Assembly (NCBI RefSeq): GCF_000186865.1
Contig: NW_008705563.1
Location: 2,793,243 to 2,857,242 of the forward strand
Length of the DNA: 64,000 bases
Direction of reading: 5' to 3'
Origin: Aureococcus anophagefferens
Lineage: Eukaryota > Sar > Pelagophyceae > Pelagomonadales > Pelagomonadaceae
In this document: positions 38,065-46,430 of the stretch, piece by piece
How the letters are laid out: the number at the start of each line of letters is the position of its first letter
Numbering within the stretch: the stretch's first letter is position 1
Program-made: the position numbers and the translations under genes
Notes under the pieces: generated by a model
Database searches by the model: none
What the model saw: the letters and a program-made list of their open reading frames with translations, nothing else
What the model was told of the DNA's origin: nothing

Positions 38065-38517
38065 ATGCGGCGCGGCGGCCGCGACGACGCGCAGGACTAC
38101 TACGACGACGACGACGACGACTCGAAAGCCCGCCGCGGCTTCTTCCGGTCGGTGGACTGCGTCCGCATCCCCAAGTACTGGGTGAACTTCGTGGCCTCGG
38201 TCATGCACCAGAAGCCCGCGGCGCTGCTCGTCGTCGTGCTCATGGCCTTCTCCCTGGTCTACCTCGTGCTCCACTGCATCCTGCCGCACCACACGCACAG
38301 CCGCTACGAGCGGTTCTCGCTCCACGGGCCGTGGGTCTGCTGCGGCGTCTTCCTCGCGTGCGTCGTCTGGCTCGTCCAGGACAACTCCAAGCCCTTCGTG
38401 GTCGTCGACTACACCGTGCGCCTGCGCCGGGGCAAGGACGAGGACGACGACGACGACGGCGCGTTCCGGTCTAGGGCCGACGACGCGGACCTCGACAAGA
38501 TGGGCAAGTTCTGCTGA
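38065..38517 (+). CDS. small two-helix membrane protein
   Basis: A 150-residue protein. An acidic and basic N-terminus (DDAQDYYDDDDDDSKARRGF) precedes two hydrophobic segments (AALLVVVLMAFSLVYLVLHCIL and PWVCCGVFLACVVWLVQD) with a short His-rich loop between them. The cytosolic tail is acidic (GKDEDDDDDGAF) and ends MGKFC. The terminal Cys is not part of a full CaaX box. No family is recognised. The start follows the first ATG downstream of an open leader. Confidence 0.65.
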   Translation: MRRGGRDDAQDYYDDDDDDSKARRGFFRSVDCVRIPKYWVNFVASVMHQKPAALLVVVLMAFSLVYLVLHCILPHHTHSRYERFSLHGPWVCCGVFLACVVWLVQDNSKPFVVVDYTVRLRRGKDEDDDDDGAFRSRADDADLDKMGKFC

Positions 38518-38587
38518 CTAAGGGACAGAGCGACGTGCGTTTTAGAGCGCATCGGGGAACGACAGAGAGAGACGTGCTTAGGGCGCC

Positions 38588-39670
38588 TCAGGGGAGGGGC
38601 GTCGCGACCTGGCAGGCGCCCGCGGGCACGAGACTTTCCGGCTTCGCCGGCGCGGCCGCGGCGCCGCGCAGCAGCCGGAGCTCCGCGGCCATCGCGGCCT
38701 TGTCGTCGTCGCTCTTCTGGAGCGCGAGCTTGAGGCTCGCGACCTCGTCCGTCAGGTCCTTGACCTGGGCCGTGAGCGTGTCGTGCTCCTCGCGGCGGCG
38801 GCGCCGCATGCGCTCCGCGGCCTCGCGGTTCTTCGCGCGGCGGATCTCGAGCTTGCCCATCTTCGCCGGGTCCGCCTCGACGACGCGCGCGCGCCGCGCG
38901 GGCCGCGGCGGCGGCGGCGCCGCGGGCGCCTCCGCCGGCGCGCGGAGCGTCGCGTCGATGGCCGCGGCCGCGGCGTCGAACGCCGCGCGGCCCTCGGCCG
39001 AGTCGTCGGACCGGAGCCGCCGCTCGGCCACGGCGAGGGGCACGGCCTCGGCGACGATCTCGTGCTCGACCTCGTCGGCGACGGGCACGCGGGGCGCGAC
39101 GCCGGGCGCGGACCGCGTCGCCTGCTGGTTGCACTGCGGGACCGCGCCGACGTGCGCGAGGTTCCGCGACACGGCCGACGCGTTCGAGAGCGGCGCGGGC
39201 TTCGGCGGCGCGCGCGGCGGGCCCGCGGGCGCCGGCGGCGCGCGGGGCGTCGCCTGGTTGCACTGGCGCACCATGCCCAGGTGCGCGAGCGAGTGCGACA
39301 CCGCCGACATGTTGCCCAGCGGCTCCTCGTCGCAGTCCATGGCCGCCGGCTGCCGCCCCCGCACCTTGCGGCGCCGCACGGTCGCCGCCGGCGCCGACTC
39401 GTCGCCGGCGAAGGACCGCGACACGGCGCTCAGGTCCGTGAGCTCCGGGGCCGGCGTCGCGAGCGACCGCGACACCGACGACAGGTTCGGCAGGCCCTCG
39501 ACGCCCCCGAAGGCGCACGGCTCGAGGCGGGGCCGCGCGCGCGGCGGCGACGTCGACGACGGCCGCGGCGGCGCGACGGCCGGGGGGTCCTCCAAAATCC
39601 AGTCGAGGTCCATGGCGCCGCCGTCGTCTAAAAGGCTCAGCACCTCCTCGGGCACGTCGTCAAAGTCCAT
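38588..39670 (-). CDS. bZIP transcription factor
   Basis: A 360-residue protein. The C-terminal basic region KLEIRRAKNREAAERMRRRR has the bZIP Asn-x(7)-Arg spacing, followed by a short leucine zipper (LTAQVKDLTDEVASLKLALQ). It would bind DNA as a dimer in the nucleus. The N-terminus is acidic (MDFDDVPEEVLSLLDDGGAM), like an activation domain. Four degenerate copies of an (S/A)AVSRSLA motif (SSVSRSLA, SAVSRSFA, SAVSHSLAHLG, SAVSRNLAHVG) occur, two of them followed by QCNQ(Q)AT. Their function is unknown. Targets cannot be inferred. Confidence 0.88.
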   Translation of the reverse strand: MDFDDVPEEVLSLLDDGGAMDLDWILEDPPAVAPPRPSSTSPPRARPRLEPCAFGGVEGLPNLSSVSRSLATPAPELTDLSAVSRSFAGDESAPAATVRRRKVRGRQPAAMDCDEEPLGNMSAVSHSLAHLGMVRQCNQATPRAPPAPAGPPRAPPKPAPLSNASAVSRNLAHVGAVPQCNQQATRSAPGVAPRVPVADEVEHEIVAEAVPLAVAERRLRSDDSAEGRAAFDAAAAAIDATLRAPAEAPAAPPPPRPARRARVVEADPAKMGKLEIRRAKNREAAERMRRRRREEHDTLTAQVKDLTDEVASLKLALQKSDDDKAAMAAELRLLRGAAAAPAKPESLVPAGACQVATPLP

Positions 39671-39888
39671 GATGGTTGTCGGTGGGGCGGAGCGGGTCTC
39701 TTTGCGCGTCGCGGAGGCGCGCGGAGGCGGTGGGGCGTGGCGTGGCGCGCGGCGGCGGCGGCGCGCGCGAGGGCTGCGGCGCAAGCAGGGAGAGCGCCAA
39801 AGCAGGTGCGGGGGTCGAGGGCGCGCACGAGGCCCAAGGCCGCGCTGCTGGAGGCTTGCTGGGCTTCGTCAAGCCGCAGCTGCGTCAC

Positions 39889-40263
39889 CTAATGGCCGCG
39901 CTCCAGATCGACCAGGGCCGCGTCGGCAAGCTCGCCGCCGTCGGCTACGAGGCCGAGATCGGCCAGCCGGCAGAAGTCCGCAGCCTGCGTCGGGACGCGC
40001 GCGCGTTGCCCGTCGCCGCAGCGCCACTCTCCGTTGGGGTCGCGCGTGAAATGCAAGTTCGTATTTGGGGGCGCCGGTGCGCGCATGGCGAATACGGCCG
40101 CGTAGTACGGCTCCGGCGCCGTGCTCGTCGGCGCGTCGTCGCAGGGCCGGGGCGACTTCGACGTGCCGCTCCGCGTGCTCGCGGCGGACCCCGGCGCGGC
40201 GTCGACGCGGCGTGTCGCGATGGCGGCCTTGCACATGTAACCAGTGTCGTGCAGGATGTTCAA
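39889..40263 (-). CDS. possible small protein, low confidence
   Basis: A 124-residue frame (MNILHDTGYMCKAAIATRRVD). Its C-terminal half (PNTNLHFTRDPNGEWRCGDG, then DFCRLADLGLVADGGELADA) has a natural amino-acid mix, unlike nearby shadow frames, but I recognise no domain and the first half is low in complexity. It may be a terminal exon, a small gene or a relic. It overlaps nothing convincing on the other strand. Confidence 0.35.
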   Translation of the reverse strand: MNILHDTGYMCKAAIATRRVDAAPGSAASTRSGTSKSPRPCDDAPTSTAPEPYYAAVFAMRAPAPPNTNLHFTRDPNGEWRCGDGQRARVPTQAADFCRLADLGLVADGGELADAALVDLERGH

Positions 40264-40304
40264 GAACGCGAGCTACGCGAAGCCTCGTGGACTCCGGAAG
40301 CCTG

Positions 40305-40509
40305 AGGGCGGCCGGGCCTGTACAGCAACGCCGGCGTCCACAAGCTCTCGCGGCAGATCGAGGAGCACCTGGGCGAGGCCAAGTTCGCGGAGAAAATTGG
40401 CAAGGCCGGGCTGCGCGCCGAGTTCGCGAAGAGCGTGACGAGAAGCCGCGCCGCGCCCGCCGCGCGTTCTCTCGACGGCACCTTGAAGGTCCTTGCATTG
40501 AACTTCTGA
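40305..40509 (+). other. open segment resembling an orphan exon
   Basis: Between a TGA and the TGA at 40507-40509 lies a 67-codon frame without an ATG, reading GLYSNAGVHKLSRQIEEHLG and then EAKFAEKIGKAGLRAEFAKS. It has a helical, natural composition unlike its alternative frames. It may be a 3' exon of an unrecognised gene, or a relic. It ends 50 bp before the Cpn20 start. Confidence 0.3.
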
Positions 40510-40559
40510 GCAGCGACGAGGGCAAGTCCATCGTCGTCGTCGGCGCCGCCTCGAGCACC

Positions 40560-41285
40560 ATGACGCCGCGGCTGCTCGCCTTCTCGTGCCTCGCCTGCGC
40601 GAGCGCATTGATCGCGCCGACGGCGAGACCGGCGAGCCGCGTCGTCGCCCGCGAGTACACGCTCGACGACGTGCCCATCGGCAGCGCTCTGAGCCCCGTG
40701 GGCAACTACGCGCTCGTGAAGATCACGGAGGGGAAGGACGCGACGAAGGGCGGCGTGCTGCTCCCGGACCAGGCCAAGGAGAAGCCGAGCGAGGGCTCCG
40801 TCGTCGCCGCGGGCCCGGGCCGGAGCCACCCGGACACGGGGACGCTCATCGCGATGCCCGTCGCCGAGGGCGAGAGCGTGCTCTACGGCAAGTTCGACGG
40901 CACGCCCGTCAAGTACTGCGGCGAGGACCACATGCTCATCCGCGACGACGACGTGCTCCTGGCCTGGGACACCGGCGCGATGTCCTTCGCCGGCGTCCGC
41001 TGCATCTCCGACCGCATCCTCGTGTCCGTGACCAAGCAGGAGGACACGACGGTGTCGGGCATCGCCCTCGCGCCGGGCGCCGCCGAGCAGGCGAAGACGT
41101 CGACGGGCAAGGTCGTCAAGATGGGCGAGGGCCGCGTCGCGGCGAACGGCGAAATCCTGCCCAACCCCGTGAGCGTCGGCGAGTACGTCAAGTTCCGCGA
41201 CTTCGCCGGCTCCGACGTCAAGCTCGACGGCGACGACTACGTCATCTGCCGCATGTCCGACTGCCTCGCCAAGTGGTCCGAGTAG
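40560..41285 (+). CDS. chloroplast co-chaperonin Cpn20 (double GroES)
   Basis: A 241-residue protein. The leader MTPRLLAFSCLACASALIAP is plastid-type. Two GroES/Cpn10 domains follow in tandem: LSPVGNYALVKITEGKDATK with GGVLLPDQAKEKPSEGSVVA and a mobile-loop region, then CISDRILVSVTKQEDTTVSG with GIALAPGAAEQAKTSTGKVV. Each ends in the GroES-type YCGEDHMLIRDDDVLLAW or LDGDDYVICRMSDCLA. Tandem Cpn10 repeats are characteristic of plastid Cpn20, which caps Cpn60 and assists Rubisco and other folding. The product call is firm. Confidence 0.94.
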   Translation: MTPRLLAFSCLACASALIAPTARPASRVVAREYTLDDVPIGSALSPVGNYALVKITEGKDATKGGVLLPDQAKEKPSEGSVVAAGPGRSHPDTGTLIAMPVAEGESVLYGKFDGTPVKYCGEDHMLIRDDDVLLAWDTGAMSFAGVRCISDRILVSVTKQEDTTVSGIALAPGAAEQAKTSTGKVVKMGEGRVAANGEILPNPVSVGEYVKFRDFAGSDVKLDGDDYVICRMSDCLAKWSE

Positions 41286-41540
41286 GCGCCGGGCCGCGAA
41301 AGCCCGGCGGCGGCGGGTAAGAAGCGCCGGAATTGGGAATCGCGACGCAGCGCGCGACTCGCGCCGCGTCGCACAGTCGCCTGGGGCGGCGGCGGCGGCG
41401 CAATCGCGCGCGCCGCTGCCATGGCGCCTGGGCGGCAGCGGCGGCGCGATCTCGCCGCGGCCCGGGCCTATACGGATCCGGAGGCCCGCGACGCTTGACA
41501 CGAAGCAGATATGTTAATGAGGGGGGACTAGAAACAAGGC
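41286..41540. other. intergenic, 3' regions of convergent genes
   Basis: The 255 bp between Cpn20 and the convergent TauE/SafE gene contain a repeated Gly-codon-like block (GCCTGGGGCGGCGGCGGCGG and a near copy 50 bp on). No gene or RNA is recognised. Confidence 0.5.
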
Positions 41541-43031
41541 TCAGATGCCGGGGGCGACGACGACGGCGCTCACGGGGCTCTCGTCGTCCGCGGCCTTCTC
41601 CGCGACCTCGACGTCGCCCGGGTCGCCGTCGCCGAGGACCTCCTTCTCGATGCGCGCGTTGCGCTCCATGAGCTTCTCGCCGGCGAGCTGGAAGATGTAG
41701 AAGGCGATGAGGCCGCTGGCGAAGAGGAGGGCCGACGTCCAGCAGAGGTGGACCGGCTCGCAGTTCGTCCCGCGCCAGCGGCCCGCGGAGCCGTGCGGGA
41801 CGCGCTCCCCGTCCTTGTTGCACTTGTGGTCGCTCCAGGGCCGGACGACGATGAGCGCGCCCACGAGCTGCACGAAGTCCGTCACGTAGACGAAGGTCGC
41901 GAGCACGAGGCGGTGCACGTAGGAGCCGACGACGGACCCGAGCGGCGCGCCGATGACGACGATGGGCGCGCACACGGTGAAGAACTCCCAGGCGAGCGCC
42001 TCGAGGCCCTCGCGCATCATCCACTTGCAGTAGCACATGGCGATGACCGTGTTGATCGCCATGAGCACGACGGACGTCGGCGTCGCCGTCTTCTCCGAGA
42101 CGCGGAACAGGAGCGTCAGCACCGAGAAGGAGCAGATGTCGATGCCCGAGCCCGCGAAGGACGTGAAGATGCCCCCGATGAAGCCCGCCGCCAGCAGGAC
42201 GAGCGCCTTCCAGTTGAGCACGAGGTTCGCCCACCAGTAGGGCGTCAGGTCTGCGGACTTCCAGATCTCGGGGAGGTGCTTCGGGTCCAGCACGAGGTAG
42301 ACCTTGCGGCCGTGGATGCGGTTGAGGTAGTAGAGCGACGCCGCGAAGGAGCCCCAGATGACGACGAAGTACATCTTCGCGTAGGGCGGCGTCAGGACCG
42401 GCGCGATCTCCTCGAGGCCGTAGATGAGACCGACCATGCCGCCGATGGAGCAGTAGGTGATCGACTTCCACTCGACCCGCACCTGCATGTAGAGGATCAC
42501 GAAGGCCGCCGCCGTCATGCCCACGGACTGAATCATGTAGCTGAACTGCTTCGCGACGTGCGGCTTGACGTCCATCGCGAGCGTCATCACGGGGAACGCG
42601 ACGGACGCGCCGCCCTCGGACGTCATGCCCGCGACCATGGACCCGAAGACCATGGTCACGGACATGTACCAGGGCTTCACGTCGCTCCGGAGCAGGTGCT
42701 TGTACTTGTCCATCTGGCCCACCTTGTCCGTGAACTTGTGCCACGAGTCCCAGCGGATGAACGCCGTCCACCAGACGACGTGCACGAGCAGGAACGGGAT
42801 GAGCATGGCCAACCTAGACGTGGTGCGGATTCGCCGCGTACGCGACATCTTCGGGGACGCCGGCGCGCGCTGCTTGCGGTACTTCACCGTCCACTCGACC
42901 TTTTCTGCCTTCATCTTCTCCTCCAGGGACGCCTCGAGGCGCTGGCCCTCGCAAAAGTATTTTAAGCAGAAGGCCTTGCAGTCGTTGGGCTGCTGGATGA
43001 GGTCATCTTCGACGCGGTGGTGCTGGGCCAT
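41541..43031 (-). CDS. TauE/SafE-family membrane transporter
   Basis: A 496-residue protein with start MAQHHRVEDDLIQQPNDC; a longer in-frame ATG lies 13 codons upstream. A Cys-containing cytosolic N-terminus precedes a first helix (LAMLIPFLLVHVVWWTAFI). The TauE/SafE core follows, with repeated half-motifs: SMVAGMTSEGGASVAFPVMT and AAGFIGGIFTSFAGSGIDIC, each a G-x-x-x-G-rich helix hairpin. Eight or more membrane segments are seen. Family members export sulfite, sulfoacetate or related organic acids. The substrate here is inferred only by family. The C-terminus is acidic. Confidence 0.87.
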   Translation of the reverse strand: MAQHHRVEDDLIQQPNDCKAFCLKYFCEGQRLEASLEEKMKAEKVEWTVKYRKQRAPASPKMSRTRRIRTTSRLAMLIPFLLVHVVWWTAFIRWDSWHKFTDKVGQMDKYKHLLRSDVKPWYMSVTMVFGSMVAGMTSEGGASVAFPVMTLAMDVKPHVAKQFSYMIQSVGMTAAAFVILYMQVRVEWKSITYCSIGGMVGLIYGLEEIAPVLTPPYAKMYFVVIWGSFAASLYYLNRIHGRKVYLVLDPKHLPEIWKSADLTPYWWANLVLNWKALVLLAAGFIGGIFTSFAGSGIDICSFSVLTLLFRVSEKTATPTSVVLMAINTVIAMCYCKWMMREGLEALAWEFFTVCAPIVVIGAPLGSVVGSYVHRLVLATFVYVTDFVQLVGALIVVRPWSDHKCNKDGERVPHGSAGRWRGTNCEPVHLCWTSALLFASGLIAFYIFQLAGEKLMERNARIEKEVLGDGDPGDVEVAEKAADDESPVSAVVVAPGI

Positions 43032-43194
43032 GCTGCGCGGCGACTCCGAAACAAATGTCCCGTGCGACACTCTGACCGAGCAAGTCGCCGGGCTGCGTGG
43101 GCAGCCTCAACAACTTAATACTTCACGACACTTCACTGAAAACTTCCATGTCAGTTTGTATCCGCATTTCGCGCACAGAAGGATGGCCTGCGAG

Positions 43195-44968
43195 ATGGAT
43201 CCACCGCTGGGTTCGCCGCTGCTGGCGCTGCCGAATCCCGTGCTCTCGCTCTGCCTGTCCTACTTCGACTGGCGCGAGCACGGCCGCGCGGAGTGCGTCT
43301 GCTCGCGGCTGCTCGTCCAGTTCGCCGTCGTGCCTCGCCAGCGCTCGCTCCGGGGCTTCGACGGCAGCGGCGGCGCGCTCGAGCACGCGGCCTGGGAGGC
43401 GCTGCGCGACGCGACGGGCGGCGGCGTCGTCGTCGCCAAGGACGCCGGCGAGACGTTCAAGTTCCTCTTCGCGCTCTGGCGCACGGCCGCGGGCGCCGGC
43501 GACGCGCGGCTCGCGACGTGGGCGCTCTTCGGCCACGGCGGCGGCGCCTGCGCGCGCGGCGCGTCGCTCGGCGTCGCGCGGCGCTGGGTCGCCTTCTTCG
43601 GCCGCGACCGGCGGTCGCGCGGCGCCGCGCGGCTCCGGCGGGGCGCGCGGCGTCTCGCGGACTCCGGGTGCCGCGCGGCCGCGGTCGAGCTGCTCCTCGG
43701 CGCCCTGCGGCTCCTGGGCGGCGGGGAGGCGCGCGGCGGGGACCGGGAGCGGGCCGCCTGCCGCTGCCTCGCGTCCGAGCTCCTCGTGGACGAGGCGCTC
43801 GAGGGCCTGGAGCGGGCCGCGAGCCGCGGGGGCGCCTGGATCCCGCACCTCGCGCGCGCCGCCGCGCGGGCCGACGCGGCGCTCGCCGTGAGGCTCGCGC
43901 GGCGCGCCCTCGCGGACGCGCGCGTCGGGCCCGCGGCGGCGGACCAACGGCGCTGCGACGGCGACTGGAGCGCGTGCGGCTCTTCGCGACCGGCGGCGGC
44001 GGCGACCCGCGCCGAATGCACATCTTCAACCCGACTTCAATGTGAGCGTACGCGACAGTCAGCCTCTTTGGCTGTGCTTCGAGAACTCGACGAGAGCAAT
44101 CGATTCGTCCAAAAATCAGCCGAATCGACGTCGATTTGATCGAGCTCGAGAATTCTGAAGTTTGGTCGGGACCACCCGAACCGGCGGTTGATTCGCACAC
44201 AGGCGACGACGCGCGCGCGGGCGCGGCCGTCGCGCTCGCCCGCGCGGAGGCGCTCCGGGGCGCCGTCGCCGCGGACGCGGCGGCGGCGCGCGGGCCGGAG
44301 CAGGCGACGGCCGCGCGGCGGCATTTCGGGCGCGCGGCGACGGCATTGCGCGACGCGCGCGCCGCGTTGGCCGCGCGCGGCCCGCTCCGCGCGGCCCTGC
44401 GCGGCCGCGTCGCGTCGGCGACGGCCGACGTGCGCCTGCTCGCGGCGCTCTCCGTCGCCGCGGACGTGCGCGTCGCGCCGAAGCACGGTCTCGGCGCGGT
44501 GCTGAAGCTCCGGCCGCCGATCGCGCCGCCGCGCGACGACGCGCTGACGACGCACGGCGTCGCGGCGGCGCTCCTCCTCGGCGCCGCGTCGACGGCGTCC
44601 GACGCCGCGGCGGCGCTCGCCGTCGCGCCCGCCGACGAGGCCGACGACGCGCGCGCGCTCCGGCTCCGCGCGCTCCACGGGGCGCACGCGACGCAGGCCG
44701 CCGCGCGCGTCTTCCCGCGTCCGCGGCGCCTGCGTTTGCGTGATAGTTTCTTCCTAGGTACGCGCTCGCGGCGTCGCGGCGCGCGCTCTCCGGCCCGCGG
44801 CCCACGGACCCGCGCGAGTCGCGCGTCGCGCGCCGCGCGGCCGACGCCGTCCGCCGCCGCATCGCGCCGGACGTCGACGACGTCGTCCTGCTCTGCGACG
44901 CGCGCGCGGAGCGCGACGCCGCGGGCCGCGAGCCCCGGGCGGGCTGCGAGGGGTGCCGCGTGGCGTAA
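43195..44968 (+). CDS. F-box-like helical-repeat protein with introner
   Basis: The proposed exons 43195-43923, 43971-44001, 44203-44704 and 44758-44968 give 490 residues. The N-terminus (PLLALPNPVLSLCLSYFDWR, ECVCSRLLVQFAV) is F-box-like, the module that links substrates to SCF ligases. The rest is Ala- and Arg-rich helix pairs like TPR or Sel1 repeats (HFGRAATALRDARAALAARG), ending VDDVVLLCDARAERDAAGRE. Frame shifts between segments require the introner plus two short introns; the 47-nt intron at 43924 and the GC donor at 44705 are my best fit, not certain. A frameshift is the alternative for the first. Substrate unknown. Confidence 0.6.
44002..44202 (+). mobile_element. 201-nt diverged introner with a GC donor
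   Basis: The element keeps the family core TCGTCCAAAAATCAGCCGAA (44106-44125) and has nearly the same length as the other copies. Duplication GCGAC is seen at 44002-44006 and 44203-44207; in an 8-nt frame six positions match. The downstream frame requires the intron to start with the GC of this site, so it is a GC-AG introner, probably older than the copy at 23494. Confidence 0.8.
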
Positions 44969-45065
44969 GCTGTTTTTTTTGTGGATAGGCGTGCGGCTTG
45001 GCGAGCGTCGAAGTGGCGAGAGTCGCCGAGAACTACACTCACTTGATCGAGTGGACGTGCGCACG

Positions 45066-46136
45066 ATGAGCTCTGGAGATGCGCCGAAGGACTGGCAGAT
45101 AAAGCAGAAGGAATACGAACAGAGAATGGCCCGGGTGAAGAACGCGAAGCTCCGCACGCTTTGCACAATTTGCGGGGCGAAAGCGAAGCTCCCTTGCCCG
45201 TGCGGTACGACGCAGTACTGCTCAGTCGCCTGCCAGAAGGTCGACTGGCGCGAGCGGGGCCACCGCACGGCGTGTAAGAAGATCCGTGACGACCGGGCCG
45301 CGGAGGCGGCGCGGGCCGAGGCGCCGACGCGCGCGCCGGAGGAGGTCTTCTACGGCCCCGCGCCGCGGTCGCACGCCGACGAAGTCCGCGCGCGCATCGC
45401 GGCGGAGCACGAGGCCGCTCGTCTGCGACGCGAGGCGAACCCGGACCGGGAGCCGCTGTCCGCGCGATTTGGAGGGCGGTGCCCGATCTGTCTCGAGGAG
45501 TGGGACGTGAATGCTGCCGAACAATTTCGCGCCTGCTGCTGCCGGCTGGTCTGCAAGTCGTGCAGTGACAAGATCGGCACCGGCATCTGTCCCCTCTGTC
45601 GCTTGCCAGGCCCAAAAAGCAATGCGGAGCAGCTCGCGCGTCTTCGCCGCCACGTGGAGAACGAGGTGCCGGAAGCGATTTCGTTTCTGGGAGACGCGTA
45701 CCGCGAAGGTTGGTACGGCCTCGTGAAATCCGATAAGAAAGCCGCAAAAATTTGGAAGCGCGCCGTGGAGCTCGGGGACGTGGAGGCGATGAATAACCTT
45801 GGCAGATTGTACGAGAATGGAAGTGGCGTCAAGCTGGACAAGAAGAAGGCGGAGCGGCTGTATCGCACGGCCGCAGATCGAGGCGACGCGGTCGCGCAAT
45901 CCAATTTAGCGGTTTTACTTGATTCTGAGAAGCAACATGAAGAAGCGTTCCGGTACTACGCGCTCGCGGCGGATCAAGGCTATACACGTACAGAGTTTAA
46001 CCTTGGCTGCTGTTGCAGGGACGGAGAAGGCACGGAAGTCGACCTCGGCAAGGCCAGATTCTGGTTCGAGCGCGCCGCTGCCAAGGGCCACGAGGCAGCT
46101 ACAAGGAGCCTCGCGAGTCTCGACGCGCGAGTCTAG
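45066..46136 (+). CDS. MYND / RING-like / Sel1-repeat protein, copy 1
   Basis: A 356-residue protein. A MYND finger comes first (CTICGAKAKLPCPCGTTQYC, ACQKVDWRERGHRTACKK), then a RING-like finger (CPICLEEWDVNAAEQFRACC, CKSCSDKI, CPLCRLPG), then four to five Sel1 repeats (AAKIWKRAVELGDVEAMNNL, GRLYENGSGVKLDKKKAERL, EAFRYYALAADQGYTR). The layout suggests a ubiquitin-ligase-like scaffold: RING for E2, MYND and Sel1 for partners. It is a close relative of the next gene, so a tandem duplicate. The start is the first ATG in a good leader. Confidence 0.88.
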   Translation: MSSGDAPKDWQIKQKEYEQRMARVKNAKLRTLCTICGAKAKLPCPCGTTQYCSVACQKVDWRERGHRTACKKIRDDRAAEAARAEAPTRAPEEVFYGPAPRSHADEVRARIAAEHEAARLRREANPDREPLSARFGGRCPICLEEWDVNAAEQFRACCCRLVCKSCSDKIGTGICPLCRLPGPKSNAEQLARLRRHVENEVPEAISFLGDAYREGWYGLVKSDKKAAKIWKRAVELGDVEAMNNLGRLYENGSGVKLDKKKAERLYRTAADRGDAVAQSNLAVLLDSEKQHEEAFRYYALAADQGYTRTEFNLGCCCRDGEGTEVDLGKARFWFERAAAKGHEAATRSLASLDARV

Positions 46137-46142
46137 CCTAAG

Positions 46143-46223
46143 TCTTCACGCCGCGTCGCCCGAGCCCGAGATGCTGCGCTTGCGCGCGGGCGAGTCGTGC
46201 TTGGCGCCGCGGCGTTCCTCTCC
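46143..46223 (-). pseudogene. truncated C-terminal exon, copy 1
   Basis: On the minus strand this encodes a tail matching the end of the frame at 47510-47650 (AKHDSPARKRSISGSG) but it is cut after about 28 codons. It travels with the MYND/RING/Sel1 duplication and has lost one Asp codon. It has no start and no upstream exon here. Confidence 0.6.
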
Positions 46224-46430
46224 GCGCCGACCTTCGCGGTCCGGTGCCGCGTTCCTGAACGCGAAGCCCGCCTGGCGCGAGGCCGACGCCGCTGCCGAAG
46301 AGGGGCGGGCATGAACGCGATGCTCTAGGGGTTGCCTAGGGGTGCGCGGCCCTGGGGTAAGATTTTGAGCGATTTTGCCATCTGGATCGCTATCAGCAGG
46401 ACGCCGCCGGTCAAGGACGCGCGTAGAGTC

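Noticed and set aside
40065..40559. Extending Cpn20 upstream to the first codon of its frame
   Set aside because: The added 165 residues are Arg/Ser-rich and would hide the plastid leader that begins at 40560.
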